Part shown: one piece after another, positions 25,390 to 34,531 of the stretch
Position numbering within the stretch: position 1 is the first letter of the stretch
How the letters are laid out: each line of letters opens with the position of its first letter
From: Lysinibacillus sp. FSL W8-0992
GTDB taxonomy: Bacteria; Bacillota; Bacilli; Bacillales_A; Planococcaceae
Length of the DNA: 64,000 nucleotides
Direction of reading: 5' to 3'
Assembly: GCF_038008685.1 (NCBI RefSeq)
Contig: NZ_JBBOZQ010000001.1
Span: forward strand, 2,170,001-2,234,000
The notes under the pieces: model-generated
What the model saw: only the letters and a program-made list of their open reading frames with translations
Database searches by the model: none
What the model was told of the DNA's origin: nothing
Made by a program: the position numbers and the translations under genes

Positions 25390-25803
25390 TTGTTACAAAT
25401 TGAATCTAATATCGTCGGAAAAGAAATTAGCTTTGGCTATTTACGAGATCAAATCGAGAGGCATGGTTTTACAATTGGAGGCAATTGGGAGTATCACAAA
25501 GGTAGCTTTGATACGATTTTATCGAGCGATGGTGGCGAAACAATCTATTTACGCGTACCGTTTATCGTGACACAAGGTGAACTAGATTTTTATGATGCAC
25601 AAATTCGCTTTCAAAACCCCTTTGTTATTAAACATGTCACAAATGTAGGATTAGATTATGATGAAGGATCATTGCTTGATGCTACGGGTGCTAGTCAATT
25701 CCAAACACCGCTTGATAAAGATGGGCATATACATGATAAAAGTAAATGGATACAAGTTGGTGAAAAGGTAGTAGCTGATAAAGTTCTTCCTTATTTTCAT
25801 TAG
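25390..25803 (+). CDS. yugN: YugN-like family protein
   Basis: The gene encodes 137 residues from a TTG at 25390, 7 bases after GGAGG; the ATG at 25384 is too close to that site. The layout (IVGKEISFGYLRDQIERHGFTIGGNWEYHKGSFDTIL, then YLRVPFIVTQGELD, and an end ADKVLPYF) fits the YugN-like family of Bacillales. These proteins have no known activity. The gene is monocistronic. I am fairly sure of the family but not of its function. Confidence 0.72.
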   Translation: MLQIESNIVGKEISFGYLRDQIERHGFTIGGNWEYHKGSFDTILSSDGGETIYLRVPFIVTQGELDFYDAQIRFQNPFVIKHVTNVGLDYDEGSLLDATGASQFQTPLDKDGHIHDKSKWIQVGEKVVADKVLPYFH

Positions 25804-25927
25804 CCTTTACACCAATAATATTACGTTAGTCACACTTTTAATAAGTAGTGGCTTTTATTATGCTTAAAACTTTAACAATATTAAATAATACGCTAGCAGC
25901 CTACAGTGATGCGTAAGAAAATTCTTG

Positions 25928-26341
25928 CTATAGCGTACCTTCGTTGTGATAAAGCGCATGATTTTTAAAGAGATTATCAATTCCACCTATATAATACGGC
26001 ATTCTAGTGCTAGCTATATCAATAGTTGCCCATTCAATGTGAGAAATTTCATCAGGTAACGTTATTTCTTCTACACCTTCTACTATTTGCCCTTCAAAAG
26101 TGAAAAATAATGCATGATGATTCCTAACAGTAAATTTTGCCTCATTAACTGCGAGTAATTTTCCTATTTCAACAATATAGCCTGTTTCTTCTTTGACTTC
26201 ACGGATTGTCGCTTCAAATAGTGTTTCATCTGCCTCAACTTTCCCGCCTGGAAGCGACCAATGACCTTCGTGATTATGAACCATCAGTATTTGATTTTTG
26301 AGGTTTTTAATTAAAGCATAGACGACTTTTACTTCCTCCAT
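25928..26341 (-). CDS. Nudix hydrolase
   Basis: The gene encodes 137 residues on the minus strand with AAAGGAGAG before the start. The Nudix box is complete: GGKVEADETLFEATIREVKEE, followed by TGY. It lies in a normal Nudix fold starting VVYALIKNLKNQILMVHNHEGHWSLPG. Family members cleave nucleoside diphosphates linked to other groups, often oxidised nucleotides. The substrate cannot be read from the sequence. It stands alone between genes on the other strand. Confidence 0.9.
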   Translation of the reverse strand: MEEVKVVYALIKNLKNQILMVHNHEGHWSLPGGKVEADETLFEATIREVKEETGYIVEIGKLLAVNEAKFTVRNHHALFFTFEGQIVEGVEEITLPDEISHIEWATIDIASTRMPYYIGGIDNLFKNHALYHNEGTL

Positions 26342-26484
26342 GTCTCTCTCCTTTTAATATCATTTTTTAGTTAAATATGTACATAATAGTTTAATGGTAT
26401 TTAAATGGAAAGTAAATATATCATTTTCTATTAACATAGGAAGTTGGTATGTTGAAGAAAACTTCAAGAAAAGAGGGAAAGCGA

Positions 26485-27564
26485 TTGAAGAAAAAAATTA
26501 ACTTTTTGTTTTTAATAATGATTTTGCTGACTGGGTGTTCCGCAAATACACAACAACAGCCTACGAAGCATAGGGAGGGGAATGTTACAGATAATCTAGA
26601 ACAAAGCAATATGAACTTAGAAATAGTAGCGGATAATTTAGATATCCCATGGGCTATTGAAAAATATAAAAATATGTTTTACGTTACGGAGAGAACAGGA
26701 CATATTGTAAAAATTAACGAGGGAGAAGTGGAGAGACAACGAGTTAATTTGAAAAAAGAACTAGCGACAGCTGCTGAAGCAGGATTACTAGGGTTTGTAC
26801 TTGCACCAGATTTTTCTGATTCAAAACTTGCGTATGCTTATTATACGTATGTGGATGGAGACAAACAGTTTAATCGCATTGTGACACTTCGACAAGAGGG
26901 GGATGTTTGGTATGAAGAACATTTGCTTCTTGATCATATAATAAGTGGTACTTTCCATCATGGGGGAAGGCTTAAAATTGGGCCGGACGGCAAGCTTTAT
27001 GCAACTGTTGGCGATGCGTTGCAATCGTCTGTAGCGCAAGACCTGTCCGCATTAGAAGGGAAAATTTTACGCATTAATTTAGACGGAACTGTTCCCTCTG
27101 ATAATCCATTTCCAAATTCATTTGTTTATAGTTATGGACACCATAATCCACAAGGGTTGACGTGGTCGTTAGATGGCACATTATTTGCAAGTGAGCATGG
27201 CAACAGCGCCAATGATGAAATAAACAAAATTGAAGCAGGACAAAACTATGGGTGGCCAATAATAGAAGGGAGTGACACACGACAACGGATGAAATCACCG
27301 TTGTTTACATCAGGAAGTAACACAACTTGGGCTCCGTCTGGCATCGATTATAATAATAATAAATTGTATGTAGCTGCATTAAGAGGAGCAGCTGTTTTGG
27401 AATTTAATCTTGAAACAAACACCCAACGGGAAATAATAGCGGGATTAGGAAGAATTCGAGATATACTAGTGGACGAACAGTATCTTTATTTTGTTAGCAA
27501 TAATACAGATGGACGTGGGACTCCACAAAATAATGACGATAAACTATATCGAATACCATTATGA
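26485..27564 (+). CDS. Glucose/sorbosone dehydrogenase-like lipoprotein
   Basis: The gene encodes 359 residues from a TTG at 26485 after AGAGGGAAAG, which gives a proper lipoprotein signal (MKKKINFLFLIMILLTGC, lipobox Cys18); a longer form from the ATG at 26449 is possible. The rest is a six-bladed propeller of the soluble quinoprotein glucose dehydrogenase family (FHHGGRLKIGPDGKLYATVGD, GHHNPQGLTW, SEHGNSANDEINKI, NYGWP). Such proteins may use PQQ, but Bacillales generally do not make it, so the natural cofactor and sugar are uncertain. It lies outside the membrane, lipid-anchored. Confidence 0.88.
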   Translation: MKKKINFLFLIMILLTGCSANTQQQPTKHREGNVTDNLEQSNMNLEIVADNLDIPWAIEKYKNMFYVTERTGHIVKINEGEVERQRVNLKKELATAAEAGLLGFVLAPDFSDSKLAYAYYTYVDGDKQFNRIVTLRQEGDVWYEEHLLLDHIISGTFHHGGRLKIGPDGKLYATVGDALQSSVAQDLSALEGKILRINLDGTVPSDNPFPNSFVYSYGHHNPQGLTWSLDGTLFASEHGNSANDEINKIEAGQNYGWPIIEGSDTRQRMKSPLFTSGSNTTWAPSGIDYNNNKLYVAALRGAAVLEFNLETNTQREIIAGLGRIRDILVDEQYLYFVSNNTDGRGTPQNNDDKLYRIPL

Positions 27565-27616
27565 TATAATGATTTTGAAAACTTTGAATTGGTTGGAAAA
27601 GTTGAGGAGGGTAATG

Positions 27617-28039
27617 ATGGTTACGAATTATAAGACAATCGCTGTAGCAATAGATTTTTCAGAGCAGTCGTTGAAAGCCTATGAGCGAGCATTAAAATTG
27701 GCAATAGAGTATGGGGCAACATTACAATTAGTGAATGTCATTGACACGAAGTCGTTCGGGGCTGTTACGGCATATGACTTGAAGTATGCTGAGAAATTGA
27801 AAGAAGAGAATTTTATTAAAATAGAGAAGTTAAGAAAAGAAGCTCAAACAGCAGGTGTAACAGAAGTATTAGCTAATGTAGAAACTGGTTCGCCGAAAAG
27901 TATACTTACACAACTGCCAGCTGTAGACTTACTGGTATGTGGTGCAACGGGGTTAAATCAATTAGAAAAGATAGTACTCGGCTCAGTAGCGGAGCGTATC
28001 GTCCGATTAGCATCATGTGATGTATTGATTGTACGCTAA
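27617..28039 (+). CDS. Universal stress protein (UspA family)
   Basis: The gene encodes 140 residues from the ATG at 27617 (GAGGAGGG at 27604-27611; ATG at 27614 also possible). It has the UspA alpha/beta fold: VAIDFSEQSLKAYERALKLA at the start and VCGATGLNQLEKIVLGSVAERIVRLASCDVLIVR at the end, which contains the ATP-binding GxxGxxxxxxGSVA pattern. Members act in stress survival by mechanisms that differ between species. Two terminators follow. Confidence 0.92.
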   Translation: MVTNYKTIAVAIDFSEQSLKAYERALKLAIEYGATLQLVNVIDTKSFGAVTAYDLKYAEKLKEENFIKIEKLRKEAQTAGVTEVLANVETGSPKSILTQLPAVDLLVCGATGLNQLEKIVLGSVAERIVRLASCDVLIVR

Positions 28040-28056
28040 TTAGATAAAATAATTAC

Positions 28057-28090
28057 ATATCACTAGAAGGCTAGTGATATATAATTTTTC
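28057..28090 (+). terminator. Terminator of the usp gene
   Basis: A perfect 10-bp stem ATATCACTAG/CTAGTGATAT has an AAGG loop and ATAATTTTT after it. Confidence 0.82.
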
Positions 28091-28098
28091 ACAAGAGG

Positions 28099-28136
28099 AA
28101 AAGCCAATCTTCGAGATTTCGATGGTTGGCTTTTTT
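28099..28136 (+). terminator. Second terminator after usp
   Basis: AAAAGCCAATC pairs with GGTTGGCTTTT, and the T run continues to 28136. Confidence 0.8.
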
Positions 28137-28147
28137 GCTAGATATAA

Positions 28148-28193
28148 ATAAAAAAGACCGAGAAAATGAAATCATTTTCTCGGCTCTTTTTAT
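28148..28193. terminator. Terminator of the qox operon (bidirectional)
   Basis: A perfect 12-bp stem CCGAGAAAATGA/TCATTTTCTCGG has A-rich and T-rich flanks, so it works in both directions; it ends directly at the qoxD stop. Confidence 0.88.
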
Positions 28194-28474
28194 TAGTAAC
28201 CCCAGATCATTGCGAATAATGTACCAAGGATTGTCACAACAGCTACGAACACTGAATATAAAATTGTTGTATATAATGTTTTTTTATCTTCAGATTCACC
28301 AATGTGCATGAATAATACTAATTGAACAGTTGCTTGTGCAAGTGCAGTCACTAATAGGATAGCAAATGCTATATTGTAAGACATATCAAATTTCACAACT
28401 GCTAAAGCGATAATAGTTAGTAATAGTGAGAAGCCGAAGCCCATCACATGTTGTTTTGGGAATAGTTCCTTCAT
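28193..28474 (-). CDS. qoxD: Cytochrome aa3 quinol oxidase subunit IV
   Basis: The 93-residue protein has three membrane helices (HVMGFGFSLLLTIIALAVV, IAFAILLVTALAQATVQLVLFMHIGE, TILYSVFVAVVTILGTLFAMIWGY), the size and pattern of QoxD/CyoD. Subunit IV helps assemble the oxidase. Its ATG overlaps the qoxC stop by one base (TGATG), so translation is coupled. It is the last gene of the operon. Confidence 0.93.
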   Translation of the reverse strand: MKELFPKQHVMGFGFSLLLTIIALAVVKFDMSYNIAFAILLVTALAQATVQLVLFMHIGESEDKKTLYTTILYSVFVAVVTILGTLFAMIWGY

Positions 28475-29073
28475 CAGCTAATCAGTCCTTTCAAGTAGAC
28501 GAAGCTGAAGATGAAAATCCAAACAACGTCTAGGAAGTGCCAGTACAGTGAGAAGATAAACGCTTTGTTAGCCGTTTGTGGGTTTAAGCCACGTCTTGCT
28601 ACTTGGATTAAAATTGCAACGCCCCAGAAGAAACCAAATGTTACGTGGGCACCGTGCGTACCAAGTAAAGTCATTAATGCAGATAAAAATGCACTTGTTG
28701 TAATTGTTGCACCTTCATGAACATAAGTGACGAACTCATCGATCTCAATACCTAAGAAGCCAAGACCTAAAATAAGTGTAATGATGAAGAATGTCATCAT
28801 TGCTTTTTTGTTTCCAAGACGCATAGCGTGTACGCCAAGACCGATTGTAAAACTACTTGCTAGTAGTAAAAATGTTTCTAATAATACTGGTGTTAACTCG
28901 AAAATCTCAGCACCATCTGGGCCGCTACCTGTACGAGTGTGGAGCGTAAAATAGACAGCAAAGAGTGTAGCGAATAACATGATTTCGGCTCCAAGGAAGA
29001 TCCAGAAACCAAAAATCTTTAAGCGGTTTTCCTCTGTACTATATTCTAATGGAAGTGAAGAATCGATTTTCAT
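28474..29073 (-). CDS. qoxC: Cytochrome aa3 quinol oxidase subunit III
   Basis: The gene encodes 199 residues from the ATG at 29073, one base after the qoxB stop; GAGAGGTGAT is its ribosome binding site. Five helices and the subunit III motifs are clear: FGFWIFLGAEIMLFATLFAVYF, TLLGTHGAHVTFGFFWG and SLYWHFLDVVWIFIF. Subunit III stabilises proton uptake in heme-copper oxidases. Confidence 0.95.
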   Translation of the reverse strand: MKIDSSLPLEYSTEENRLKIFGFWIFLGAEIMLFATLFAVYFTLHTRTGSGPDGAEIFELTPVLLETFLLLASSFTIGLGVHAMRLGNKKAMMTFFIITLILGLGFLGIEIDEFVTYVHEGATITTSAFLSALMTLLGTHGAHVTFGFFWGVAILIQVARRGLNPQTANKAFIFSLYWHFLDVVWIFIFSFVYLKGLIS

Positions 29074-29074
29074 A

Positions 29075-31018
29075 TTATTTATCACCTCTCAAACTTTTTT
29101 CAGTTTCCGTAATTTCTTCAACTGAAATGTAACGACCATGATCATTTTCAAATGAACGAAGAGCCATAAAGCCAAATACAACAAGCATGCTGATGATGGC
29201 TGGAATCCATAGACTAAATACAGCAAAGAACGCTGCTAGGAATAAGAATCCACTTGTCCAGAAAGGAGTACCTGTGTTGTTAGGCATATGGATTTTTTCA
29301 ATTTTACCTGCAGTAATATCGCGACCTTCTTTTTTCGCGAACCAGAACTCATCTAAACGTGACACGTTTGGTACTATTGCAAAGTTGTATTCAGGAACTG
29401 GAGAATGAGTAGCCCATTCTAATGAACGACCATCCCAAACATCTGCTTTCTCGTTACGAGGCATATGTTTCCAGCTGTAGTAAATGTTATAACAGATTAA
29501 CGCAAAGCCTACTGCAAGTCCAAGTGCACCGATGAACGATAGCATGTTTAATGGACCATAACCAGTTGAAGCTGAATAAGTGTACATACGACGTGCATAA
29601 CCATCTAAACCTAAGATGAATAGAGGGAAGAACGTTACGTTGAAGCTGATAGCGATGAACCAGAAACCAGCTTTCCCTAATTTCTCATTTAAACGGAAAC
29701 CGAACATTTTTGGCCACCAGAAATGGTAACCTGCAAGTACACCAAATACTGTACCTGGAATTAATACATAGTGGAAGTGGGCAACTAAGAACATCGTATT
29801 ATGATATTGATAGTCGGCACTTGCCATTGCTAGCATTACACCTGTAACCCCACCAATTGTGAAGATCGGAATAAAGCCAAGCGCATAAAGCATTGGGGTA
29901 GTGAATTGAATCTTACCGTGCCTCATTGTGAGCAACCAGTTGAACATTTTAACCCCGGTTGGAACAGCAATCGCCATTGTTGTAATAGAGAATACACTGT
30001 TTACCATAACGCCGTGACCCATTGTATAGAAATGGTGGGCCCATACTAAGAATGATAGTAATGAAATGACAACCATACTCATTACCATTGATTTGTAACC
30101 GTATAAGTTTTTACGTGCAAATGTTGCAATAACCTCTGAGAAAATACCGAATGCTGGTAGGATAACGATGTAAACTTCAGGATGTCCCCAAACCCAGAAT
30201 AGGTTGGCCCAAAGCATATCCATACCGCCGTCTGTCATTGCAAAGAATTTTGTACCGAATTGACGGTCTAACATCATTAATGCAAGTGCTACAGTTAACA
30301 CTGGGAACGCAAATACGATAATAACGTTTGTAATTAAAATTGACCAAGAGAACATTGGCATTTTCATTAATGTCATACCAGGAGCACGCATTTTAAAGAT
30401 CGTTGTGATAAAGTTCACACCCGTCAATAGCGTACCAATCCCAGATAATTGTAGTGCTAATGAATAGTAGTTGTTCCCTACAGTTGGACTAAAATCAGTA
30501 CTTGCTAATGGGAAGTAAGCTGTCCAACCTGCGTCTGGTGAACCACCAATAATGAATGATAGGTTCAGCAAGCCACAACCTGCTGCGAATGCCCAGAAGC
30601 TGACTGCATTAAGACGTGGGAATGCAACGTCACGTGCACCGATTTGTAATGGGATAACAATGTTCATTAAACCGATTACAAATGGCATCGCCATAAATAA
30701 AATCATGATTAAACCATGTGTAGTGAAAATCTCGTTATAGTGTTGTGCATCAAGTAGTCCGTTATCAGGAACGGCTGTTTGTGCACGCATTAAAAGTGCG
30801 TCGATACCACCGCGGAATAGCATTAAAAGTGCTACGGCGATATACATAATACCGATCTTTTTATGATCGACTGTTGATAGCCAGTTTTTATAGAAGTAGC
30901 CCCATTTTTTAAAATAAGTAAGGCCTGCTACGACAACAACTGCACCAACTACGATACTGATAGCTGCCGCTAAAATCATCGGTTCTTGCAGTGGATGGAA
31001 TAATTCTTCCATACTCAT
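29075..31018 (-). CDS. qoxB: Cytochrome aa3 quinol oxidase subunit I
   Basis: The gene encodes 647 residues from the ATG at 31018 (AAAGGAGCG upstream; a TTG six codons earlier lies before that site). This is the catalytic heme-copper subunit: [16 protein letters not shown] contains the cross-linked His-Tyr pair, [13 protein letters not shown] supplies two more copper-B His, and [13 protein letters not shown] binds the hemes. It oxidises menaquinol, reduces oxygen to water and pumps protons. Its long form with extra helices at the C-terminus is normal for QoxB. Confidence 0.97.
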   Translation of the reverse strand: MSMEELFHPLQEPMILAAAISIVVGAVVVVAGLTYFKKWGYFYKNWLSTVDHKKIGIMYIAVALLMLFRGGIDALLMRAQTAVPDNGLLDAQHYNEIFTTHGLIMILFMAMPFVIGLMNIVIPLQIGARDVAFPRLNAVSFWAFAAGCGLLNLSFIIGGSPDAGWTAYFPLASTDFSPTVGNNYYSLALQLSGIGTLLTGVNFITTIFKMRAPGMTLMKMPMFSWSILITNVIIVFAFPVLTVALALMMLDRQFGTKFFAMTDGGMDMLWANLFWVWGHPEVYIVILPAFGIFSEVIATFARKNLYGYKSMVMSMVVISLLSFLVWAHHFYTMGHGVMVNSVFSITTMAIAVPTGVKMFNWLLTMRHGKIQFTTPMLYALGFIPIFTIGGVTGVMLAMASADYQYHNTMFLVAHFHYVLIPGTVFGVLAGYHFWWPKMFGFRLNEKLGKAGFWFIAISFNVTFFPLFILGLDGYARRMYTYSASTGYGPLNMLSFIGALGLAVGFALICYNIYYSWKHMPRNEKADVWDGRSLEWATHSPVPEYNFAIVPNVSRLDEFWFAKKEGRDITAGKIEKIHMPNNTGTPFWTSGFLFLAAFFAVFSLWIPAIISMLVVFGFMALRSFENDHGRYISVEEITETEKSLRGDK

Positions 31019-31045
31019 AGGATGCGCTCCTTTCAAATTTGAAAA

Positions 31046-31987
31046 TTAGTGTGAATGTGTTGATTCGGCATCAGTGTTTGAATGATCCATATCTTCATGA
31101 TTCATGTCTTCGTCAGACATGTCCATGTCACTATGGTCCATACCCCCCATATCCATATCACCATGTGCCATTGGTGCTGGGCTGAAATCTAAGTGAGTAG
31201 ATGAGTAGCTTGAACGACCTACGTGTTCAGCTGCTAATAATTCCTTGAATTTCTCTTCAGTTAATGGTTTTTCGTTCGCTTTTACATCAGAAACCCATTG
31301 ATCGAAGTCTGCTTGTGTCATAGTTTGTGCTTCAAATTCCATTTCCGCAAATCCACGACCGTTAAAGTTAGAGTTACGACCCATGAAAGAGCCAATTTCA
31401 TCAGCTGCAAGGTGAATAGTTGTTAACATGTCACTCATCGCATATTTTTGACCAGCTAACTGTGGAATCCAGAAACTTGTGATTGGTCCGAATGAATACA
31501 ATTTAAACTCAATTGGACGATCAGTTGGAATGTTTACATAGTTCACAGTCTCAATACCCTCTTCTGGATAGCTGAAATGCCATTTCCAGTTTGAAGATGC
31601 TGCATAAATAACAAGTGGTTCTTTATTGTCATAACCTTCTGGTGTTGTTTCTACCGAACTAGTTGTTTTAACAGTAACAATTGCTAGGAATGCTACGATA
31701 ATAATAGGAATAACTGTCCACGTAATTTCAAGTACGTGACTACCTTCTTCATGAGGTGGCTCATAATCGGCAGATGCTTTTGATGCGCGGTATTTTGTTA
31801 ACATAAACGCAAAAAGCACATACACGACTAGTAAAATAACTGCCATTGTAATAATGGATAAAATAATTGTGTTTGATAATGTTTGAGCATTCGGTCCTTT
31901 TGGATTGAAAACTGTTAATGGTTCACAACCAGACAGGATTGCGATAGCGCCAAATGCTAAAAACATTAAGCTTAATTTTTTATTCAT
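31046..31987 (-). CDS. qoxA: Cytochrome aa3 quinol oxidase subunit II with His/Met-rich tail
   Basis: The gene encodes 313 residues and is the first gene of the operon. It has a lipoprotein signal (lipobox LSGC, Cys21), two membrane helices (LSNTIILSIITMAVILLVVYVLF and LEITWTVIPIIIVAFLAIV), then the cupredoxin domain. The copper-A Cys pair is absent (SFGPITSFWIPQLAGQKYAMSD), as expected for a quinol oxidase. The last 43 residues, after SPAP, hold 6 His, 8 Met and 10 Asp (MDMGGMDHSDMDMSDEDMN), an extension I would not expect in B. subtilis QoxA. It might bind copper outside the cell. Confidence 0.95.
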   Translation of the reverse strand: MNKKLSLMFLAFGAIAILSGCEPLTVFNPKGPNAQTLSNTIILSIITMAVILLVVYVLFAFMLTKYRASKASADYEPPHEEGSHVLEITWTVIPIIIVAFLAIVTVKTTSSVETTPEGYDNKEPLVIYAASSNWKWHFSYPEEGIETVNYVNIPTDRPIEFKLYSFGPITSFWIPQLAGQKYAMSDMLTTIHLAADEIGSFMGRNSNFNGRGFAEMEFEAQTMTQADFDQWVSDVKANEKPLTEEKFKELLAAEHVGRSSYSSTHLDFSPAPMAHGDMDMGGMDHSDMDMSDEDMNHEDMDHSNTDAESTHSH

Positions 31988-32097
31988 GTTTGACTCCTTT
32001 CTATAAAACGGCTATTCATAAATTTCATGTGTAGTAGTATTGATTCACATTTATAAATAGTGGGTATTGAGGTCACCTCTTTTATCTGATGTACCAA

Positions 32098-32283
32098 TCA
32101 AGTACAGTTGCATTTACAATGACAATGGCATGGTTCAATATGAAACATAATGTCTTGTAATTGATTGGTCTGATGCAAGCGTTCACATACATGATGATTT
32201 ATGCACCATAAATTGGACAAAATTTTAATGTCGATGGTCACATCACGTCTTTGTTTGCATATAGGATTATACGCCCGCTTCAC
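32098..32283 (-). CDS. Possible small Cys/His-rich protein upstream of qox
   Basis: A 61-codon frame on the minus strand reads MKRAYNPICKQRRDVTIDIK... and ends MFHIEPCHCHCKCNCT, with 7 Cys and 7 His. Amino-acid mix and codon use look protein-like. But the start would be GTG after a T-rich stretch without a ribosome binding site, so it may be a shadow of the qox leader. If real, the tail would bind metal. Confidence 0.35.
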   Translation of the reverse strand: MKRAYNPICKQRRDVTIDIKILSNLWCINHHVCERLHQTNQLQDIMFHIEPCHCHCKCNCT

Positions 32284-32712
32284 TAAAAAAAAAAATAATT
32301 AATTATAAATATGATAATGAAAGGGGGGTGAATATGAACATTTTTTGAACAAAAAAAGCTATTTTGCTATTGGTATTTTTAGGTTTTGTTAATTAAACAC
32401 TGTATAAACGTTGAAAATACTGAGTTTGTCGTATTTAACTAAGTAAATAAATTATTTGTGAAAAATCCTATTTCACATTTTAGACGACGATTTGTAATAA
32501 AGTCCTTGTCGTGCCTCTGTTTTTAATTCTTTTTAGTTGCGTTTTTTTTAAAAAAGGAGTATATAAAAAGACAGTTTTTCAACGATTAAAGGATAAAATT
32601 TCTATGTAAGGAATGATTAGAGAGAGGATATTGGAACAATGATAAAATTATGTTAACATAATTAAGCGCTTTCAATATTTAACAGAAATTAGTATATCAA
32701 TATGGGTGGTTC
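32284..32712. other. AT-rich intergenic region without recognised genes
   Basis: It lies between the candidate small gene and the terminator of the DUF2785 gene. It holds an AAGGGGGGTG ribosome-binding-like site (32320-32329) followed by ATG AAC ATT TTT TGA, an open frame of only four codons. I see no other structure beyond AT-rich promoter-like sequence. Confidence 0.4.
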
Positions 32713-32713
32713 C

Positions 32714-32748
32714 GAAAAAAAAGAACATCCAATGTGATTTGGATGCTC
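32714..32748 (-). terminator. Terminator of the DUF2785 gene
   Basis: On the minus strand, CATCCAA and TTGGATG pair around a 6-base loop and are followed by a long T run (A tract at 32715-32722). Confidence 0.82.
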
Positions 32749-32757
32749 TAGCATTAG

Positions 32758-33600
32758 TTAAGAACCGAGCTTCAGCCACTTTGCTACTTGGATATACAGT
32801 GTGTTTTGAAGTTTAGGTGCTTGATTATTCATTTTTAATGCGAAATACAATGTCTTCATCGCGTTTAATGTGCAAGTACGTCCGCTAAAAAAACTCTCAT
32901 TATAACCTTGCGTTACTAAATGCATTTCGAATTTATCAAAAGCTTGCTCTACCCATTCCGATAAGGCTTCTTCAGAATAGCCCCTTGCTAATAATGCCTC
33001 AATGATATTTACAAAGCGTTCTTCCTCATCGTTTACATAGACAACATCTTTCCAAGTTGCCAATTTCAGTGCGTGTAAGATGGATGGTGCATATTGCAAG
33101 TCGAACTTAGGGTGTTTAATTGTCATGGCGGCTAAATCGGCCCCATGTGCAATGCTGTGTGCCCAACCTTTGCCTTCGACATGTCCTCTTGTATCCTTTT
33201 CAAGTAACAAATAACGACCGATTTTTTTAAAGAAAGATTGTAAGCTTGTCTCATTTAAAATAAGGAGCTCACTATCTTTTGCAAGAATGCTAGCGACAAG
33301 TAACGCTGAAAAGGAGCGTGTGAATACACTATCATCCATTTGTTCCCCGATGTTTGCATATAAGTAATCGTCACCTATTGCCGTATCGAACAAATTTTGG
33401 AGTTGCTGTGAATTTAGTAAGTTATCACTGAGCAGGTCGATAAAAGTTCGATAGATAAGGTGATCGCGTAGCTTTTCATCAGTTGAGCCGATGTGCGTTA
33501 ACATTTCCTCCAATAGCCAGTCGCCTTCTTTTTCAAAAAACGCTTGTCTTGCTGTAAGTGTCATTGAAGAAAATGTTTGTAATGCTTCTTTTATATCCAT
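32758..33600 (-). CDS. DUF2785 domain protein
   Basis: The gene encodes 280 residues from the ATG at 33600 (TTGGAGG upstream). The helical protein has the features of DUF2785: DHLIYRTFIDLL, GRYLLLEKDTRGHVEGKGWAHSIAHGADL and RGYSEEALSEWVEQ. The DxRGxVxxxGWAHSxAHxADL stretch is the family hallmark. No function is known for the family; it has no signal peptide or membrane helix. It is monocistronic with its own terminator. Confidence 0.88.
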   Translation of the reverse strand: MDIKEALQTFSSMTLTARQAFFEKEGDWLLEEMLTHIGSTDEKLRDHLIYRTFIDLLSDNLLNSQQLQNLFDTAIGDDYLYANIGEQMDDSVFTRSFSALLVASILAKDSELLILNETSLQSFFKKIGRYLLLEKDTRGHVEGKGWAHSIAHGADLAAMTIKHPKFDLQYAPSILHALKLATWKDVVYVNDEEERFVNIIEALLARGYSEEALSEWVEQAFDKFEMHLVTQGYNESFFSGRTCTLNAMKTLYFALKMNNQAPKLQNTLYIQVAKWLKLGS

Positions 33601-33615
33601 GATAATTGCCTCCAA

Positions 33616-33769
33616 TAATAAATCTATTTTTTTATTATACCTTCTTTACTAAAAAAATTTGTTAGATGTGAATTTTTTAATGGTTACTTTCGCAATTGGA
33701 ATACCGGAATCTATCGAAAGCTGATATGATTAGAGCGCAACGAATTGAAGGATTGGTGTTTAATCATGA
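33616..33769. other. Short gap between two minus-strand genes
   Basis: It contains the upstream region of the DUF2785 gene. I see no further gene or structure. Confidence 0.4.
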
Positions 33770-33770
33770 C

Positions 33771-33799
33771 AAAAAGACATACTTGGCAAGTATGTCTCA
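33771..33799 (-). terminator. Terminator of the minus-strand gene at 33871-34335
   Basis: AGACATACTT/AAGTATGTCT is a perfect 10-bp stem with loop GGC; on the minus strand it is followed by TTTTTG. Confidence 0.8.
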
Positions 33800-33870
33800 G
33801 ACATAAGAATAGTTTATGGGCTAGTCGGTTTCAAAAGAATGATCTACATAAAAGGTTTTTGTTTAGCTTC

Positions 33871-34335
33871 CTATAATATAACAGCAGACTTTATGCCGAG
33901 CGGCCATTCGATAAATGTGTTTTGATTTGTTTTTAATTCAACAAGGATATTTGCATTTTTGATGGCATCTAAAAGCCACTCACTATAATAGAGCGTTGGG
34001 GTGGGATGCTGTAAAATGCGTTCCATATCTTTTGTGTCAATATGCAGAATCTTATAATTGCATTCAATGTGAACACTTTGGGGAATAATATAAAGTGATT
34101 CCTGATGATGCCCAATTGAGATGGAACCGGGTATAGTACCTTGAATACTTGAGATATGTGTCGTTGCTTCTTTCGTAAACGTATTAATTTTTGTACGTGT
34201 AAAAAATTCGAAGTCAATTGAATAATCTTGTAGCGGACCGTGTGCTGTTGTAATCGATATAACTTTAATTGATAGTGCCTCGAAAGCGGGGGAGATGCGA
34301 CTATCGAATTCAATGATTGTATCCATTAATGGCAT
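33871..34335 (-). CDS. Protein of unknown function
   Basis: The gene encodes 154 residues with AAGGAGTG before the ATG. It is beta-rich, with no signal peptide, membrane helix or catalytic motif; notable stretches are IDFEFFTRTKINTFTKEATTHISSIQGTIPG and YYSEWLLDAIKNANILVELK. It is divergent from ysoA. Family not recognised. Confidence 0.65.
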   Translation of the reverse strand: MPLMDTIIEFDSRISPAFEALSIKVISITTAHGPLQDYSIDFEFFTRTKINTFTKEATTHISSIQGTIPGSISIGHHQESLYIIPQSVHIECNYKILHIDTKDMERILQHPTPTLYYSEWLLDAIKNANILVELKTNQNTFIEWPLGIKSAVIL

Positions 34336-34531
34336 GTATTACACTCCTTGTGAACAACTTGTTTTCGTCTAGCTAACAATGACTATGGTTGAAGCACTTT
34401 CTATCAATAAGGTAAATAATGTTAGGTATTATTAATTATAATTCAATTCATTACAAAATATGAATATAAATTCAATTATTTTTGTTAAAAATAAACAATT
34501 AGGAACTAGTGAACTAAAAGAGGTGAGAAAA

